NCBI RefSeq assembly: GCF_003254585.1
Contig: NZ_QJGZ01000035.1
Span: 248,001 to 312,000, forward strand
DNA from: Flavobacterium sharifuzzamanii
GTDB taxonomy: Bacteria; Bacteroidota; Bacteroidia; Flavobacteriales; Flavobacteriaceae
Length of the DNA: 64,000 nt
Reading direction: 5' to 3'
The notes under the pieces are model-generated. The model was given only the letters and a program-made list of their open reading frames with translations, was not told the DNA's origin and ran no database searches. Made by a program: the position numbers and the translations under genes. Below, piece after piece: positions 44,654 through 53,905 of the stretch (the first letter of the stretch is position 1; every line of letters starts with the position of its first letter).

Positions 44654-45895
44654 TCAATATTTGTTATCGTTTTTGCTATACTTATGCAAAAAATCTATAA
44701 CTTTTACTACACAAACCTTATTGTCAGGATATTTATAAAGCAAAGTATCATCGCCAATATCAAAGAAAATTGGTGCACCTGCTGATGCCCAGCTTTTCCT
44801 TTCATGCTTCCAAGATAAGGTCAGTTTATCTTTATCCTTGATAATTTTATTTCTTTCCTCGTCAAAATTAGCTTCTAATATTTTTAAATTTGTTGTGATA
44901 TAATTGTCGATTGAACCTTTTAATTGTTGTAATTCCTTATCATTTTCTTCACTCTCGCTTTTAAAAAAAGCAATAACTCTTGAAAGTTGAGTAATTTCGT
45001 CTTCTCGTTTTAAAAACTGCGATGCAACAAATTTCAATTCCTCTTTCAGTGCTGGTTTTAGATTATCAAGATCAGCCTCTAAGTCAGCACGCTCTTTGTA
45101 AAGCTGTTCAATTTCTACACTATTTTCAATAGCTACACTCAGGAAGTACTTATTCCTTTTCAGCTCTCCTAACAATTTAAAAAATGGCTTTTTAGAAATA
45201 AGTGCGGCATCATTTGTAATATCAACAAGGGAAGGTTCAACAAATAAGTTTTCGCTTTCCCAGATTTTTATAATTCTCTCTACAAATGTTTCTGCATTTT
45301 TATTGTCAAAACTAAAAATATCTGTTAGAGATTTCAACAATGATAGATCGTTTTCCCTATTTTGAATTTCAGAAGATAAAGATTTACTTTTTCTCTTTAT
45401 ATTTTGAAGTTCTATAGAATTGTATTGTTGTAACGAAGTTCGTTGCACTGAATAGCGATAATCGATTTCTGCAAGATGTTTATCTGATTTATTTTCTGTA
45501 ATCAAATTATTCTTAAATGTCTGAGCATTTATAACCCAAATCATTTTTTCGTAAAACATTTCCCGCTCCGCAATAGTTGACGAAGAAATCATTGAGTTTT
45601 GAAATTCTATTACAATTCCATTATCTGTAAAAATATCAGCAATGTGTTTTTCGTTATTTTTTTTAATAATTTTTTCTTGCCACTCAGATGGAAATTTGTT
45701 TTTCCAAGACCGATGCCACTCGGTTTCAGCTTCTTTCCATAAGTCACAATTTGCATTATGTGCATGTTGCCAATGCCAAATATAAATTTTGCCACATTTA
45801 CCAATTACTTTCTCTTTGCAAAAGGCACAAAATGCAATTTGACCTGAGTAAGTAGGCTTAATTTTTTCTCCTTCTATGTCTAATGCATGTTGCAT
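44654..45895 (-). CDS. CoiA-like nuclease with coiled-coil extension
   Basis: 413 residues. The N-terminal 150 match the competence-protein CoiA layout: a zinc-type pair C23/C26 in FCAFCKEK, histidine and cysteine cluster WHWQHAHNANCD, ETEWHRSWKNKFP, then HIADIFTDNGIVIEFQNS, giving D87 with E97-x-Q99 as a PD-(D/E)xK-like core. The remaining 260 residues are charged heptads, a long coiled coil, with a small C-terminal domain. True CoiA acts in DNA uptake. This longer form in a defence block may be a nuclease tethered by its coiled coil. The role is inferred. Confidence 0.7.
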   Translation of the reverse strand: MQHALDIEGEKIKPTYSGQIAFCAFCKEKVIGKCGKIYIWHWQHAHNANCDLWKEAETEWHRSWKNKFPSEWQEKIIKKNNEKHIADIFTDNGIVIEFQNSMISSSTIAEREMFYEKMIWVINAQTFKNNLITENKSDKHLAEIDYRYSVQRTSLQQYNSIELQNIKRKSKSLSSEIQNRENDLSLLKSLTDIFSFDNKNAETFVERIIKIWESENLFVEPSLVDITNDAALISKKPFFKLLGELKRNKYFLSVAIENSVEIEQLYKERADLEADLDNLKPALKEELKFVASQFLKREDEITQLSRVIAFFKSESEENDKELQQLKGSIDNYITTNLKILEANFDEERNKIIKDKDKLTLSWKHERKSWASAGAPIFFDIGDDTLLYKYPDNKVCVVKVIDFLHKYSKNDNKY

Positions 45896-45919
45896 AGCCG
45901 AAATAATAATGTATAATTA

Positions 45920-46225
45920 CTAGTTATAAAATGGAGTTGCGACTAAGTTAAATCCTCTTCTTGAACTTGCCAAGTCTGCCTGCATATTTACATTAGTAAA
46001 ATCAGCAAAACCATTATTTTTAATATTTTCTATAAGTGACGATTCAAGGAATTTAGCGGTTTCTGTAATTGTTACTACATTGCATTAAAAATCAGCTCTT
46101 TGCAAAATTATCTTTATTTCAACTGTAAAACCTTTTTAAGTAAATACATTTGCAATATCCATTTTAGAAGATGCATTCTCTAACGAAATTATTGCTTATT
46201 CGGGTGTATCGTAACTGTAATTCAT
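45920..46225 (-). pseudogene. 102-codon gene with three in-frame TAA codons
   Basis: From ATG 46225 one frame runs without a shift to TAG 45920-45922, interrupted only by TAA at 46196-46198, 46136-46138 and 46085-46087. Between the stops the text is clearly protein-like: MNYSYDTPE, AIISLENASSKMDIANVFT, KGFTVEIKIILQRADF, then ETAKFLESSLIENIKNNGFA and RRGFNLVATPFYN. A single C-to-T change from CAA would create each stop. It is most simply a decayed gene. The frame is otherwise intact. Confidence 0.6.
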
Positions 46226-46269
46226 AATTTATTTATCACCAAATTTCACTGTGTTTTGCTTTTAAGTTA

Positions 46270-46941
46270 TTAAATCTCGTCTAATTCTTTTCGGACAGCT
46301 TGTCTCAACTGTAATTTAAGAGCATTTAATTTATTGGCAGTCTCTTCAATTTCGGACTTATATTGTTCCAATTTGTCCATTTGTCTTGAAACCAAAAGCG
46401 AAGCATAATCTTTCATCATTACAGCTGATCTGTTTAAGGCTTCATCATTTTCAATTTCAGTTTCTTCTAATAGTCTTAATACTTCTTCACCAGCTATTAT
46501 TTTTAATGAAGCTGTTTCTGTTTTAAATCGCAATTGCGATTGATTCGTTCTAGCCATAATCCCTTGTATGGACTCTGAAAATTCAATTGTTGCCTCCATT
46601 TCTTTTTCAGAATCATTTTGAGCAATCAAAAATGAAGCATTAAATTTTGACAGCGCAGGTAAAAATTCTGTTTGAGCCTCTTCGTTCGACTTTGTATTAA
46701 GTTCATCAAGCAAATTAAAATACTTTATATACAAATTACTTTTATATTCATATTTATATTTCCGTTTTGAGTTTTCTAAATCAAATTTAGAGGTAACCTT
46801 TTCTTTTTCTTCAGTCAACAACTTTGTATCTTCTATGGTAGCCCTATTTTTACCTTTCTCTTTTATATATGAAGTTAGATATCCAAATAAAAAACCAGTT
46901 AATAGACTTACAGTAATAAGTATAATTTCGTACATATTCAT
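46270..46941 (-). CDS. Membrane-anchored helical protein of unknown function
   Basis: 223 residues. A single N-terminal membrane helix (ILITVSLLTGFLFGYLTSY) is followed by a charged, largely helical cytosolic part (EEKEKVTSKFDLENSKRKYK) with a coiled-coil-like C terminus (KLEQYKSEIEETANKLNALK). No catalytic motif is seen. It follows the 47540-46965 gene by 23 bases in the same direction, so the two are probably co-transcribed. Confidence 0.6.
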   Translation of the reverse strand: MNMYEIILITVSLLTGFLFGYLTSYIKEKGKNRATIEDTKLLTEEKEKVTSKFDLENSKRKYKYEYKSNLYIKYFNLLDELNTKSNEEAQTEFLPALSKFNASFLIAQNDSEKEMEATIEFSESIQGIMARTNQSQLRFKTETASLKIIAGEEVLRLLEETEIENDEALNRSAVMMKDYASLLVSRQMDKLEQYKSEIEETANKLNALKLQLRQAVRKELDEI

Positions 46942-46964
46942 TGCGTTAGTTAATATTAAAATCG

Positions 46965-47540
46965 CTAATTAGATTCACTTATTTGAACAAACCCTTCTGA
47001 TTCATCGTAAAATTTTATTTCTATTGTATCAGTATTATTAACAATGCGCTCTGCTAAGTTTTCTCCAATAATTTTATATGTAATAGCTCTATTCATCTTA
47101 TCTATTGTTTGCAGATATCCTTTCGTGGAATGCTTATTGATAATTGAAAATTTATTATCATCAAAAAGCAAAAATTTGGGTTCTATTTCCCGCCTTGTAT
47201 CAAGAATCTTAATATCTGGCTTAGGAATATATTCTTCAAAATCACCTTTATGCTTTTCATATTGATGAAATCGTTTTGAAGATTCTTCAAAAAAATCAGT
47301 TGCTCCAAAATTTAATATGTATTCAAAGCCTTCAACTTCCCCTTCTAAACTATAATAATCTCCTTTTTTTACAAAAAAATATATACCACCTTCATCATGT
47401 GGTCTTCCTAAAATCAGCCCGCCCATAGTTGCGTCAATTGCGCGACCATCATTCAAATATTCTTCCATTTGAGCTAACAAAAATTTCATTTTATAGTAAT
47501 ACATAAGTTTAAAGGTTAAAGGATTATTTGTTAATAGCAT
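46965..47540 (-). CDS. Unknown protein, about 191 residues
   Basis: I do not recognise the family. The body is mixed alpha/beta, with AIDATMGGLILGRPHDEGGI followed by YFFVKKGDYYSLEGEVEGFE. The residues before MLLTNNPLTF read like a chance extension, so M at 47540 is preferred. The longer start (47594) would overlap the upstream gene, and a shorter one (47489, MKFLLAQMEEYL) is also possible. Its position after a HEPN-like gene with a 20-base gap suggests an operon partner. Confidence 0.55.
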   Translation of the reverse strand: MLLTNNPLTFKLMYYYKMKFLLAQMEEYLNDGRAIDATMGGLILGRPHDEGGIYFFVKKGDYYSLEGEVEGFEYILNFGATDFFEESSKRFHQYEKHKGDFEEYIPKPDIKILDTRREIEPKFLLFDDNKFSIINKHSTKGYLQTIDKMNRAITYKIIGENLAERIVNNTDTIEIKFYDESEGFVQISESN

Positions 47541-47559
47541 AGTATAATATACCTTTTTT

Positions 47560-48828
47560 TTAATAAATAATATCATGAAAGATGGCGTCAACATGTTTTT
47601 CCCAATATTTCATTCTAATGATTTGACTATTTGTTGTATCACTATTAGGAATTTTCTTTTCAATGACCTTTTCAAATGTTGGATAACTTAAAATTAGCTG
47701 TGCAATCAACTTTCTTCCTTCTTCGAGAATTGACGGTTCAGAACCTTCGTAATCATAATTTATAGATACTGATTCTCCGCTATGAACAAAATTATTTCTT
47801 TTATGATATAAATTGTCAAAATCTCTTGCAACCTTTTTTTGCTTATCCTTTGGTAACTTCATTAAACGTGGAATGATTGCTGAAATCCTAAGTCTTTTCT
47901 CATTTCTGTTTCTTGTTAAAATACTTTCAGCAATTGTCATTGTTATGATTGTTGAAATTGAAGTATTTTGCTTTATCGATTCATTAAATAAAATTAATGC
48001 ATTAAGAAAGCAAACATTAAAATCATCTAAGTTTTCTTCAAAATATATTCTCTTAAGGAAATTTTTGAATTTTTTAGCCAGCTCTTTTTCTTCCAACCAG
48101 TTTAAATCAAATGGAACGCTAACATCAAAGTTTAATGGTTTATGATTTTGTCTCCAAGTTTCTTTAGAATAAATTGCTAAATGGCTTGCTTCTGCCAAAC
48201 TTGTTTGTGCCCAAGTGAGAAAAGATGTTTTATCTTTTGAAGTTTTATGTATATTCCCATAATAAAAACATCTTATGGAATATATAATTATTTTTGCAAT
48301 ATTAAGTGAATTGTAGTGAACAGTAGTTGTTTGATGTGTTTGTTTAATAAGTAAAAGTGGATACTTCAAGAAATCCTCTGATCTTGATTTTTCGGTATGA
48401 TTTGCAATCCAAACAGTTTCTGCTAAAGTTTTTTTTGTAGATCGGGCTATAATTTTGAGCTTATCTTCTCGTGAATAATTTTGAGGTATAAATGTAAGAT
48501 TATCAATCTTCATAATATTATTAAATTGCGCAGATTGAATGGGAACTATTATTACATGATCTGCTAAATTGTGTTTAAGAATTGTAACAATTTCTTCTAC
48601 AACTTCTTCAATAATGTCTTCTTTAAATTGTACAGGAAGGTTTTGAAATCTTTTAGTTATAGTTTGTTCTACTCCATACATCATGATATCACCATCATAT
48701 ATTTCTTTAATGTCTGGAATATTATACAAAGCTTGAAATAGATTCTGAAATGTTTTATCTTCATAATCATAATCGATTTCGCCTTCTTTAAGACTTTTAT
48801 TGGCGAAAGCATTAAATAGATTAGCCAT
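47560..48828 (-). CDS. ApeA-like HEPN-domain protein
   Basis: About 422 residues from ATG 48828 (11 codons after an earlier ATG at 48861 that reads as a poor leader). The C-terminal domain has AESILTRNRNEKRLRISAII followed by ARDFDNLYHKRNNFVHSGES, the RNxxVHSG signature of ApeA-like HEPN domains. In numbering from the longer start this is R355 to H360. The N-terminal 300 residues are a large unfamiliar domain that could recognise a trigger. ApeA-type proteins act in phage defence by cutting RNA. The same activity here is inferred. Confidence 0.65.
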   Translation of the reverse strand: MANLFNAFANKSLKEGEIDYDYEDKTFQNLFQALYNIPDIKEIYDGDIMMYGVEQTITKRFQNLPVQFKEDIIEEVVEEIVTILKHNLADHVIIVPIQSAQFNNIMKIDNLTFIPQNYSREDKLKIIARSTKKTLAETVWIANHTEKSRSEDFLKYPLLLIKQTHQTTTVHYNSLNIAKIIIYSIRCFYYGNIHKTSKDKTSFLTWAQTSLAEASHLAIYSKETWRQNHKPLNFDVSVPFDLNWLEEKELAKKFKNFLKRIYFEENLDDFNVCFLNALILFNESIKQNTSISTIITMTIAESILTRNRNEKRLRISAIIPRLMKLPKDKQKKVARDFDNLYHKRNNFVHSGESVSINYDYEGSEPSILEEGRKLIAQLILSYPTFEKVIEKKIPNSDTTNSQIIRMKYWEKHVDAIFHDIIY

Positions 48829-49003
48829 TTTTTTTCTTTCTAATAAATTAAATATTGCCATAAAACCCTTGTATTTAGTGGTTAATATATTTTGAATTAA
48901 GAATGACGAGATGATATTTTTGAGATGTTGAGCTACTTCAAAAATCCAAGGTTTTTAAATATTACGACCTTCTTACTGTTAAAATAGTTAGAACATTTAT
49001 TTC

Positions 49004-49864
49004 TTATTTATACCCTGTCTTGTATGTGATATCCAGCTTGTTTTGAATTATTGTTGCAACAACTAATACTTCTGTCATTTCAGTCAGTTGAGTGTCCTCT
49101 AATAATTTTGGATCATGTGCTTTTGGATTTCTATACATACTAAAAAAACCTTTAACGAAATTTGAAAAACCTTTATGTTCACTTTCCTCACTTTCGGATT
49201 GCAAAAGGTTAAATGCTAGCATTGGCTTTTTATCACTTCCTAGCCCAAAACATTCATCTACCAATATCGCTCCATCCGATGCATAACCACTTTTTTGACG
49301 CAGTTTATGTGCTACACTCTTAGTAATCTCAAGTATTGCGTGAAAGTAATTTTCATTAAGCCATTCAGATTCGCAATAAGCTAAAATGTCACGATGAATT
49401 CCTATCCCATGGACGCGTTCTTTTATTTTTAGAGAGCGATTCTTTGCTTCTGATATAGTTTTAGCTTTAGTTACATTTTTCGGTTTTCCTTCTTTATCTA
49501 TTTCGATTCCTTCAAAAAGTAATTTTTCATTTATGCTGGTTCGATGCTTTTCAAAACTAGCTTCGTTGTCATAGCGTTTCGGATCTATGATTTTCAGCAA
49601 AAAATTTAAAACATTATTTGCACAATTATCTTGTTTTTGCCTTGATATTAATGTGTAATAAATTCTGTCAGCCTTATTCGTTCCTTCGTTAGTATCAAAA
49701 AGCCCCGCATTATGAAATTGTTCATTAATTTGTTTATGGGTCAGAATCTGTTCTCCAACTATGTTAGATATACTTCTCAATGTGCTCGGATCAAAATTTT
49801 GTATCATCTTTTTATGGTATTTGAATGGAGCATTACTATGTCTAGAATCTAGAAATTCAATCAT
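49004..49864 (-). CDS. TIGR02391-like (Ymh) protein, HEPN-type
   Basis: 286 residues. The C-terminal part, EWLNENYFHAILEITKSVAH, then KSGYASDGAILVDECF and FVKGFFSMYRNPKAHDP, matches the TIGR02391/Ymh pattern, and R245-N-P-K-A-H250 is an RNxxxH element. The N-terminal 150 residues differ from the core family and contain a lysine-rich linker. Such proteins are common in restriction and defence islands without known activity. A perfect 47-nt palindrome lies just upstream, 30 bases from the start codon. Confidence 0.7.
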   Translation of the reverse strand: MIEFLDSRHSNAPFKYHKKMIQNFDPSTLRSISNIVGEQILTHKQINEQFHNAGLFDTNEGTNKADRIYYTLISRQKQDNCANNVLNFLLKIIDPKRYDNEASFEKHRTSINEKLLFEGIEIDKEGKPKNVTKAKTISEAKNRSLKIKERVHGIGIHRDILAYCESEWLNENYFHAILEITKSVAHKLRQKSGYASDGAILVDECFGLGSDKKPMLAFNLLQSESEESEHKGFSNFVKGFFSMYRNPKAHDPKLLEDTQLTEMTEVLVVATIIQNKLDITYKTGYK

Positions 49865-49893
49865 AAAAAATGCTTCCTTTATTTAAGATACGA

Positions 49894-49940
49894 AGATATT
49901 AATATAGTGCGCAGTGATTCTGCGCACTATATTAATATCT
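49894..49940. repeat. Perfect palindrome with a 21-bp stem
   Basis: The left arm 49894-49914 (contains TAGTGCGCAG) pairs without mismatch with 49920-49940 around the loop TGATT. It lies between divergent genes, so it is not an ordinary terminator. Shorter relatives are at 44528 and 9541. Confidence 0.85.
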
Positions 49941-50423
49941 GTCTTAAAAAATTAGACAAATATTATTAATCAATTTTAGTTCTCTTTACGGAAAACCATA
50001 AATGCCATAATTATTACTTTACAATTTCGCAAGAAATTGTATGTTTTCAATTTTTTTACGTACGCTTTTCTGTTGTTAAATGAATGTTTCTTTAAAAATT
50101 TTTACTTACAATTTTATTTTTGCCTATTATTATTTGAAGCTTACTGCCTTTAATGAGATAATATTTTTAAGAATTTATCATATTTAAAGATTGCCGATGA
50201 TTGAAACAGATAAGCATGTTGTTTTAAGTAAATTGGTGAAACTGAGCACGTTTAATTTTTTTGATATACAATAATATTGAAAACTCATTTTTTTTTAGGC
50301 AAATTAAATATTTAGCAAGTGCTTCCTACAAAAAATCATTAAATTGTCAGCGAATAAAATTTTAAATACATATTTATCGACAATTTTAGAACATTAAAAA
50401 AATTCAAATAACAATTATAATTC
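49941..50423. other. 483-bp AT-rich region upstream of the RT operon
   Basis: No gene and no strong hairpin seen. It holds the promoter of the MBL/RT/PolA operon and is where a non-coding RNA partner of the reverse transcriptase would be looked for. I could not pick one out by eye. Confidence 0.4.
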
Positions 50424-51452
50424 ATGAATACTAGATTAAAAATTTTAAGGGCAGGAAATGGAGATTCATTATTGCTTACATTTATTGGAAATGATGGCGC
50501 CAATAAAAACATTTTGATTGATGGTGGGAATAGTAAGAGCACATATAATACTTGTCTAAAATCCGAAATCTTAAATTTACAGAATCAAAATGAATATATT
50601 GATTTATTAATTATAACCCATACAGATCAAGACCATGTTAAAGGAATACAGTACTTACTTAATGATGAAGAAATTAATAAAAATATCATAAAAAAAATAT
50701 GGTTTAATTCATTTGACAATTCAGACGCGCAAGATACTGGCGATATTAGTTACATTGAAAGTTGCAGAATACAAGCACTAATAAAAGGGTTTCAAATTTC
50801 TAGAGAAAGTAACATATTAATTGATAACAAATTTGATTTTTTTGGCGCTAAAATCACATTACTATCACCAACAAAAGACGACTTAGACAAACTTATAATT
50901 AAAAATTCAGTAGATATATCTTCTAGAGGTAATGATTACAATTTTACAATAGAAGAACTGATTGAAAACAATTCTAAAATTTTCATTGATGGAGAAGATG
51001 ACTTAGATTCTACAATAGAAAATAGAGTTAGTATTGCTTTTTTATTAGAAATAAAAGATTTATCAATATTGCATTTAGGTGACGCAAATCCTGATATTAT
51101 TGAAAACTCGATCAAAAACATTTTGAATGAACGAAAGAGTGAAAGATTAAAAGTTAATGTTGTAAAACTCTCGCATCATGCAAGCCATAGAAGTCTAAGT
51201 TTAGAATTAATTGAACTTATAGAATCTAATTACTTTATTGTAAGTACAAATGGTAAAAAAGCTGACCTGCCTAATAAACTAACGTTTTCCAAAATATTAA
51301 ATCGCTCACAAAAAAACAATCAAACAGATTACTTTATTTTCAATTATGAAGATGTTATCAATAATTTGAACTTTCTAAATAATGAAATGGAAAAATATTT
51401 GTTTTGTTGCCTACCTCCAAATGATGTAAATGGCTATATTCTTGAATTATGA
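50424..51452 (+). CDS. MBL-fold metallo-hydrolase (ComEC/Rec2-like), first gene of RT operon
   Basis: 342 residues. The fold's opening strand AGNGDSLLLTF and ILIDGGN are followed by the metal motif THTDQDHVKG (H66-x-D68-x-D70-H71, with threonine in the first His position of HxHxDH). Later elements are LSILHLGDANPD and VVKLSHHASHRS. This arrangement is that of ComEC-type nuclease or phosphodiesterase domains. Its stop overlaps the ATG of the protease-reverse transcriptase gene (ATGA at 51449-51452), so the two are translationally coupled. A nuclease role on nucleic acid made by the RT is inferred. Confidence 0.8.
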   Translation: MNTRLKILRAGNGDSLLLTFIGNDGANKNILIDGGNSKSTYNTCLKSEILNLQNQNEYIDLLIITHTDQDHVKGIQYLLNDEEINKNIIKKIWFNSFDNSDAQDTGDISYIESCRIQALIKGFQISRESNILIDNKFDFFGAKITLLSPTKDDLDKLIIKNSVDISSRGNDYNFTIEELIENNSKIFIDGEDDLDSTIENRVSIAFLLEIKDLSILHLGDANPDIIENSIKNILNERKSERLKVNVVKLSHHASHRSLSLELIELIESNYFIVSTNGKKADLPNKLTFSKILNRSQKNNQTDYFIFNYEDVINNLNFLNNEMEKYLFCCLPPNDVNGYILEL

Positions 51453-53905
51453 GTAAAAACTACACTTTAAACCAAAATCAAGCAGAATTATTGAAAGCCA
51501 ATACTGTTAGATTGGAATCAATATTTAACGGTACAAGTCAAAGAGTAATTGGTACTGGTATAATTTACAAAACAAATAATGATAATAATACCCATTATAT
51601 TTTTACTGCCCTTCATTGTCTATACGGAAAAAGGACAGGTTCAGTATTTGCAAATGAAACTGATTTAAAAGAAATTGAAATTTTCTGGTTAAATGAAAAT
51701 GGAGAGTATGACAGGAGCCATGTATCTAAGAAGTATATTATTCCAATTCACGATCAAGATCTTGCAATAATAATTATCAAATTTGACTCTTCAAAATTGA
51801 AAGAATTCGTTATTGGAGACATTGACCATAAAGGGTACTTTAATTCGTATGGTTATCCTAAATTTAAAGAGAATTCTCCCTATGAATTAATATTTAAAAG
51901 GAAGCTTTCTCCAAGCAATATAAATACATTCAATATAGAATGTACTTCCCCAATTAACGATGAAGATGCACAAAATAAAATTGCTGGATATTCTGGAGCT
52001 GGCCTTTTTTATTCAAATAGATCTGTACTGGTAGGCTTAATTACTCAAATTTCTGATTCAAGTGGATTTGCAGGTTCAATTATTGCAAAAAAAATTGATT
52101 ATCAACTTTTAAACAAAAAACTAGAAGAATTTGATAATAAATTAGAAAAAATAAAACATATTAATCATACTCTTAAAATTGGTTTAAAACCTGACGGAAG
52201 TATAATTGATTATGAAAAAATATTAATTAATGGCTGTGAATTAAACATATGGAAAGCAATTAGTCGACTTAAAAAAGATTTAAAAGATGACTGGTTTCAA
52301 GACCCAATAAATTTCCGATATTTATTATCAAAAAAGTTCTTTTACAAAAGAGTTGAACAATATATTGGCCGAAATAAACCTTATACATCTTCCTCACTTG
52401 CAAAGCATTTTACCATACCAAAATCTGGTTACTCCACTAGACCAGCGATTGAAACAAGTTTTATAGATAGAATTATGTATCAAGCTTATGTCGATAAGCT
52501 TGCAAAAAATTTAGATCATGTACTACATCCTCAAGTTTATTCATTTAGACATAACTTAGGAAAAGGAAATGATAAATACATGTATCATTATTCTATCGAG
52601 CAATGGAAAAAGTACGTTTACCAAACAAAATCAGTTTTAAAAAAGGAGAAGCCTTTTCTAGTAGTTGCCGATATCACAAATTTTTTCGAAAATATTAATA
52701 CTAAACTTTTATTAGAGTACATACAAAGTCTCATACACGATTACACAACAGTAGATTCTAAAGATGAATTATATAGAATCTTGGAAAGTGTAGGAGATCT
52801 TATTAGGCAATGGAATGAAAAACAGATAAATGCAGAATTTGGAATTCCTCAGAACAGGGATGCATCATCATTTTTAGCAAATTTGTTTTTAAGTAAAATT
52901 GATTACATAATGATATACTCAAATAATCATAAGTGCTACTATAGATATATGGATGATATAAGAATTGTCTGTGATTCGAAGGCAGAAGCAATTAAGGCAA
53001 TTTATGATTTATCAATTGCAATGAGAGATATTGGACTTAATTTGAACTCTTCAAAGACTACAATTTTTGATTTTAATGACACAGAAGAGAGTAAACTAAT
53101 AAATGAATTTCTACCTGAATCATTAGTTCAAATTGATCAGATTAATAGTTTATTATCAACTAAGAATAAAAGGGATGTGCAAATTGCAGTAAACATGACA
53201 TATAATCTTTTTCTGAAAACAATTAAAATGGATAACAATGAAAAGAAATTTTTAAAAAACAGAAAAATTAGTTTTTGCATAAATAAACTTCAGCTTTTTG
53301 CTAGAACTAAAGGACTGCAAAATATAATTGACTTTTCCAAGATTATAGATTATGTTATTGAAGAACTAGACAATCAGCCTTGGCTCACAACTTCTTTTAT
53401 TAAATTATTAATGTCTATTGACAAGGAATATTTTAAGCCTGAACATTTTATTGTCATAAAAAAAATCATAATGAACAACCTAAAAAATATCTACGAAAGC
53501 CAAACCTACTATTTGTGGCTATTTCTAAGTTATCAGAAACATTTTGATGATGAATTAATTCAAATCGCAATATCTAATATTAAAAGTACAAATCAACAAA
53601 ATCAAGCGAATACCGCGGGCTCTTACATTTATCTAGCGTCGATAAATTGGAAAAATTATAAACATGTAATGTTAAGCTCATTTAATAAAGGAAAATTATC
53701 TAATAACTATTTTTTACAGCGAAATGCTCTTATTGCACTGAGAAAAATTTCTCCAGATGAATTGAATAAAGAAGTCATTCTTGATGATTTAAGCAATTTA
53801 CACGATAAATTATATAAAGAAAATAAAGAGGAATTTGTTTCAGATTTACCACCGATAAAAATTTCTCAAATAATTAAAGATTCACCAACTTTAATATCAC
53901 TTTAA
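51449..53905 (+). CDS. Trypsin-like protease fused to a reverse transcriptase
   Basis: 818 residues. Residues 1-230 are trypsin-like: H56 in IFTALHCLYG, D104 in HDQDLAIIII, and S182 in AGYSGAGLFY. Residues about 285-560 are a reverse transcriptase: VVADITNFFENI (catalytic D408), GIPQNRDASSFLANLF (465-480), and YRYMDDIRIV with YMDD at 500-503, then GLNLNSSKTTIF. The last 250 residues are helical repeats, as in several defence RTs. It resembles the unknown-group RTs used in defence (DRT systems), not retrons or group II introns: no maturase domain or msr/msd-like RNA is visible. The PolA gene starts at the next base. The fused protease may switch or process a partner. Confidence 0.88.
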   Translation: MSKNYTLNQNQAELLKANTVRLESIFNGTSQRVIGTGIIYKTNNDNNTHYIFTALHCLYGKRTGSVFANETDLKEIEIFWLNENGEYDRSHVSKKYIIPIHDQDLAIIIIKFDSSKLKEFVIGDIDHKGYFNSYGYPKFKENSPYELIFKRKLSPSNINTFNIECTSPINDEDAQNKIAGYSGAGLFYSNRSVLVGLITQISDSSGFAGSIIAKKIDYQLLNKKLEEFDNKLEKIKHINHTLKIGLKPDGSIIDYEKILINGCELNIWKAISRLKKDLKDDWFQDPINFRYLLSKKFFYKRVEQYIGRNKPYTSSSLAKHFTIPKSGYSTRPAIETSFIDRIMYQAYVDKLAKNLDHVLHPQVYSFRHNLGKGNDKYMYHYSIEQWKKYVYQTKSVLKKEKPFLVVADITNFFENINTKLLLEYIQSLIHDYTTVDSKDELYRILESVGDLIRQWNEKQINAEFGIPQNRDASSFLANLFLSKIDYIMIYSNNHKCYYRYMDDIRIVCDSKAEAIKAIYDLSIAMRDIGLNLNSSKTTIFDFNDTEESKLINEFLPESLVQIDQINSLLSTKNKRDVQIAVNMTYNLFLKTIKMDNNEKKFLKNRKISFCINKLQLFARTKGLQNIIDFSKIIDYVIEELDNQPWLTTSFIKLLMSIDKEYFKPEHFIVIKKIIMNNLKNIYESQTYYLWLFLSYQKHFDDELIQIAISNIKSTNQQNQANTAGSYIYLASINWKNYKHVMLSSFNKGKLSNNYFLQRNALIALRKISPDELNKEVILDDLSNLHDKLYKENKEEFVSDLPPIKISQIIKDSPTLISL

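Noticed and set aside
44591..44785. Short membrane-like peptide starting in the gap before the CoiA-like gene
   Set aside because: Most of it is antisense to the CoiA-like coding end, and the non-overlapping part is only 21 codons.
49941..50423. Retron-type msr/msd RNA for the reverse transcriptase
   Set aside because: No long inverted repeat pair or typical msr/msd layout seen, and the RT fits unknown-group RTs better.
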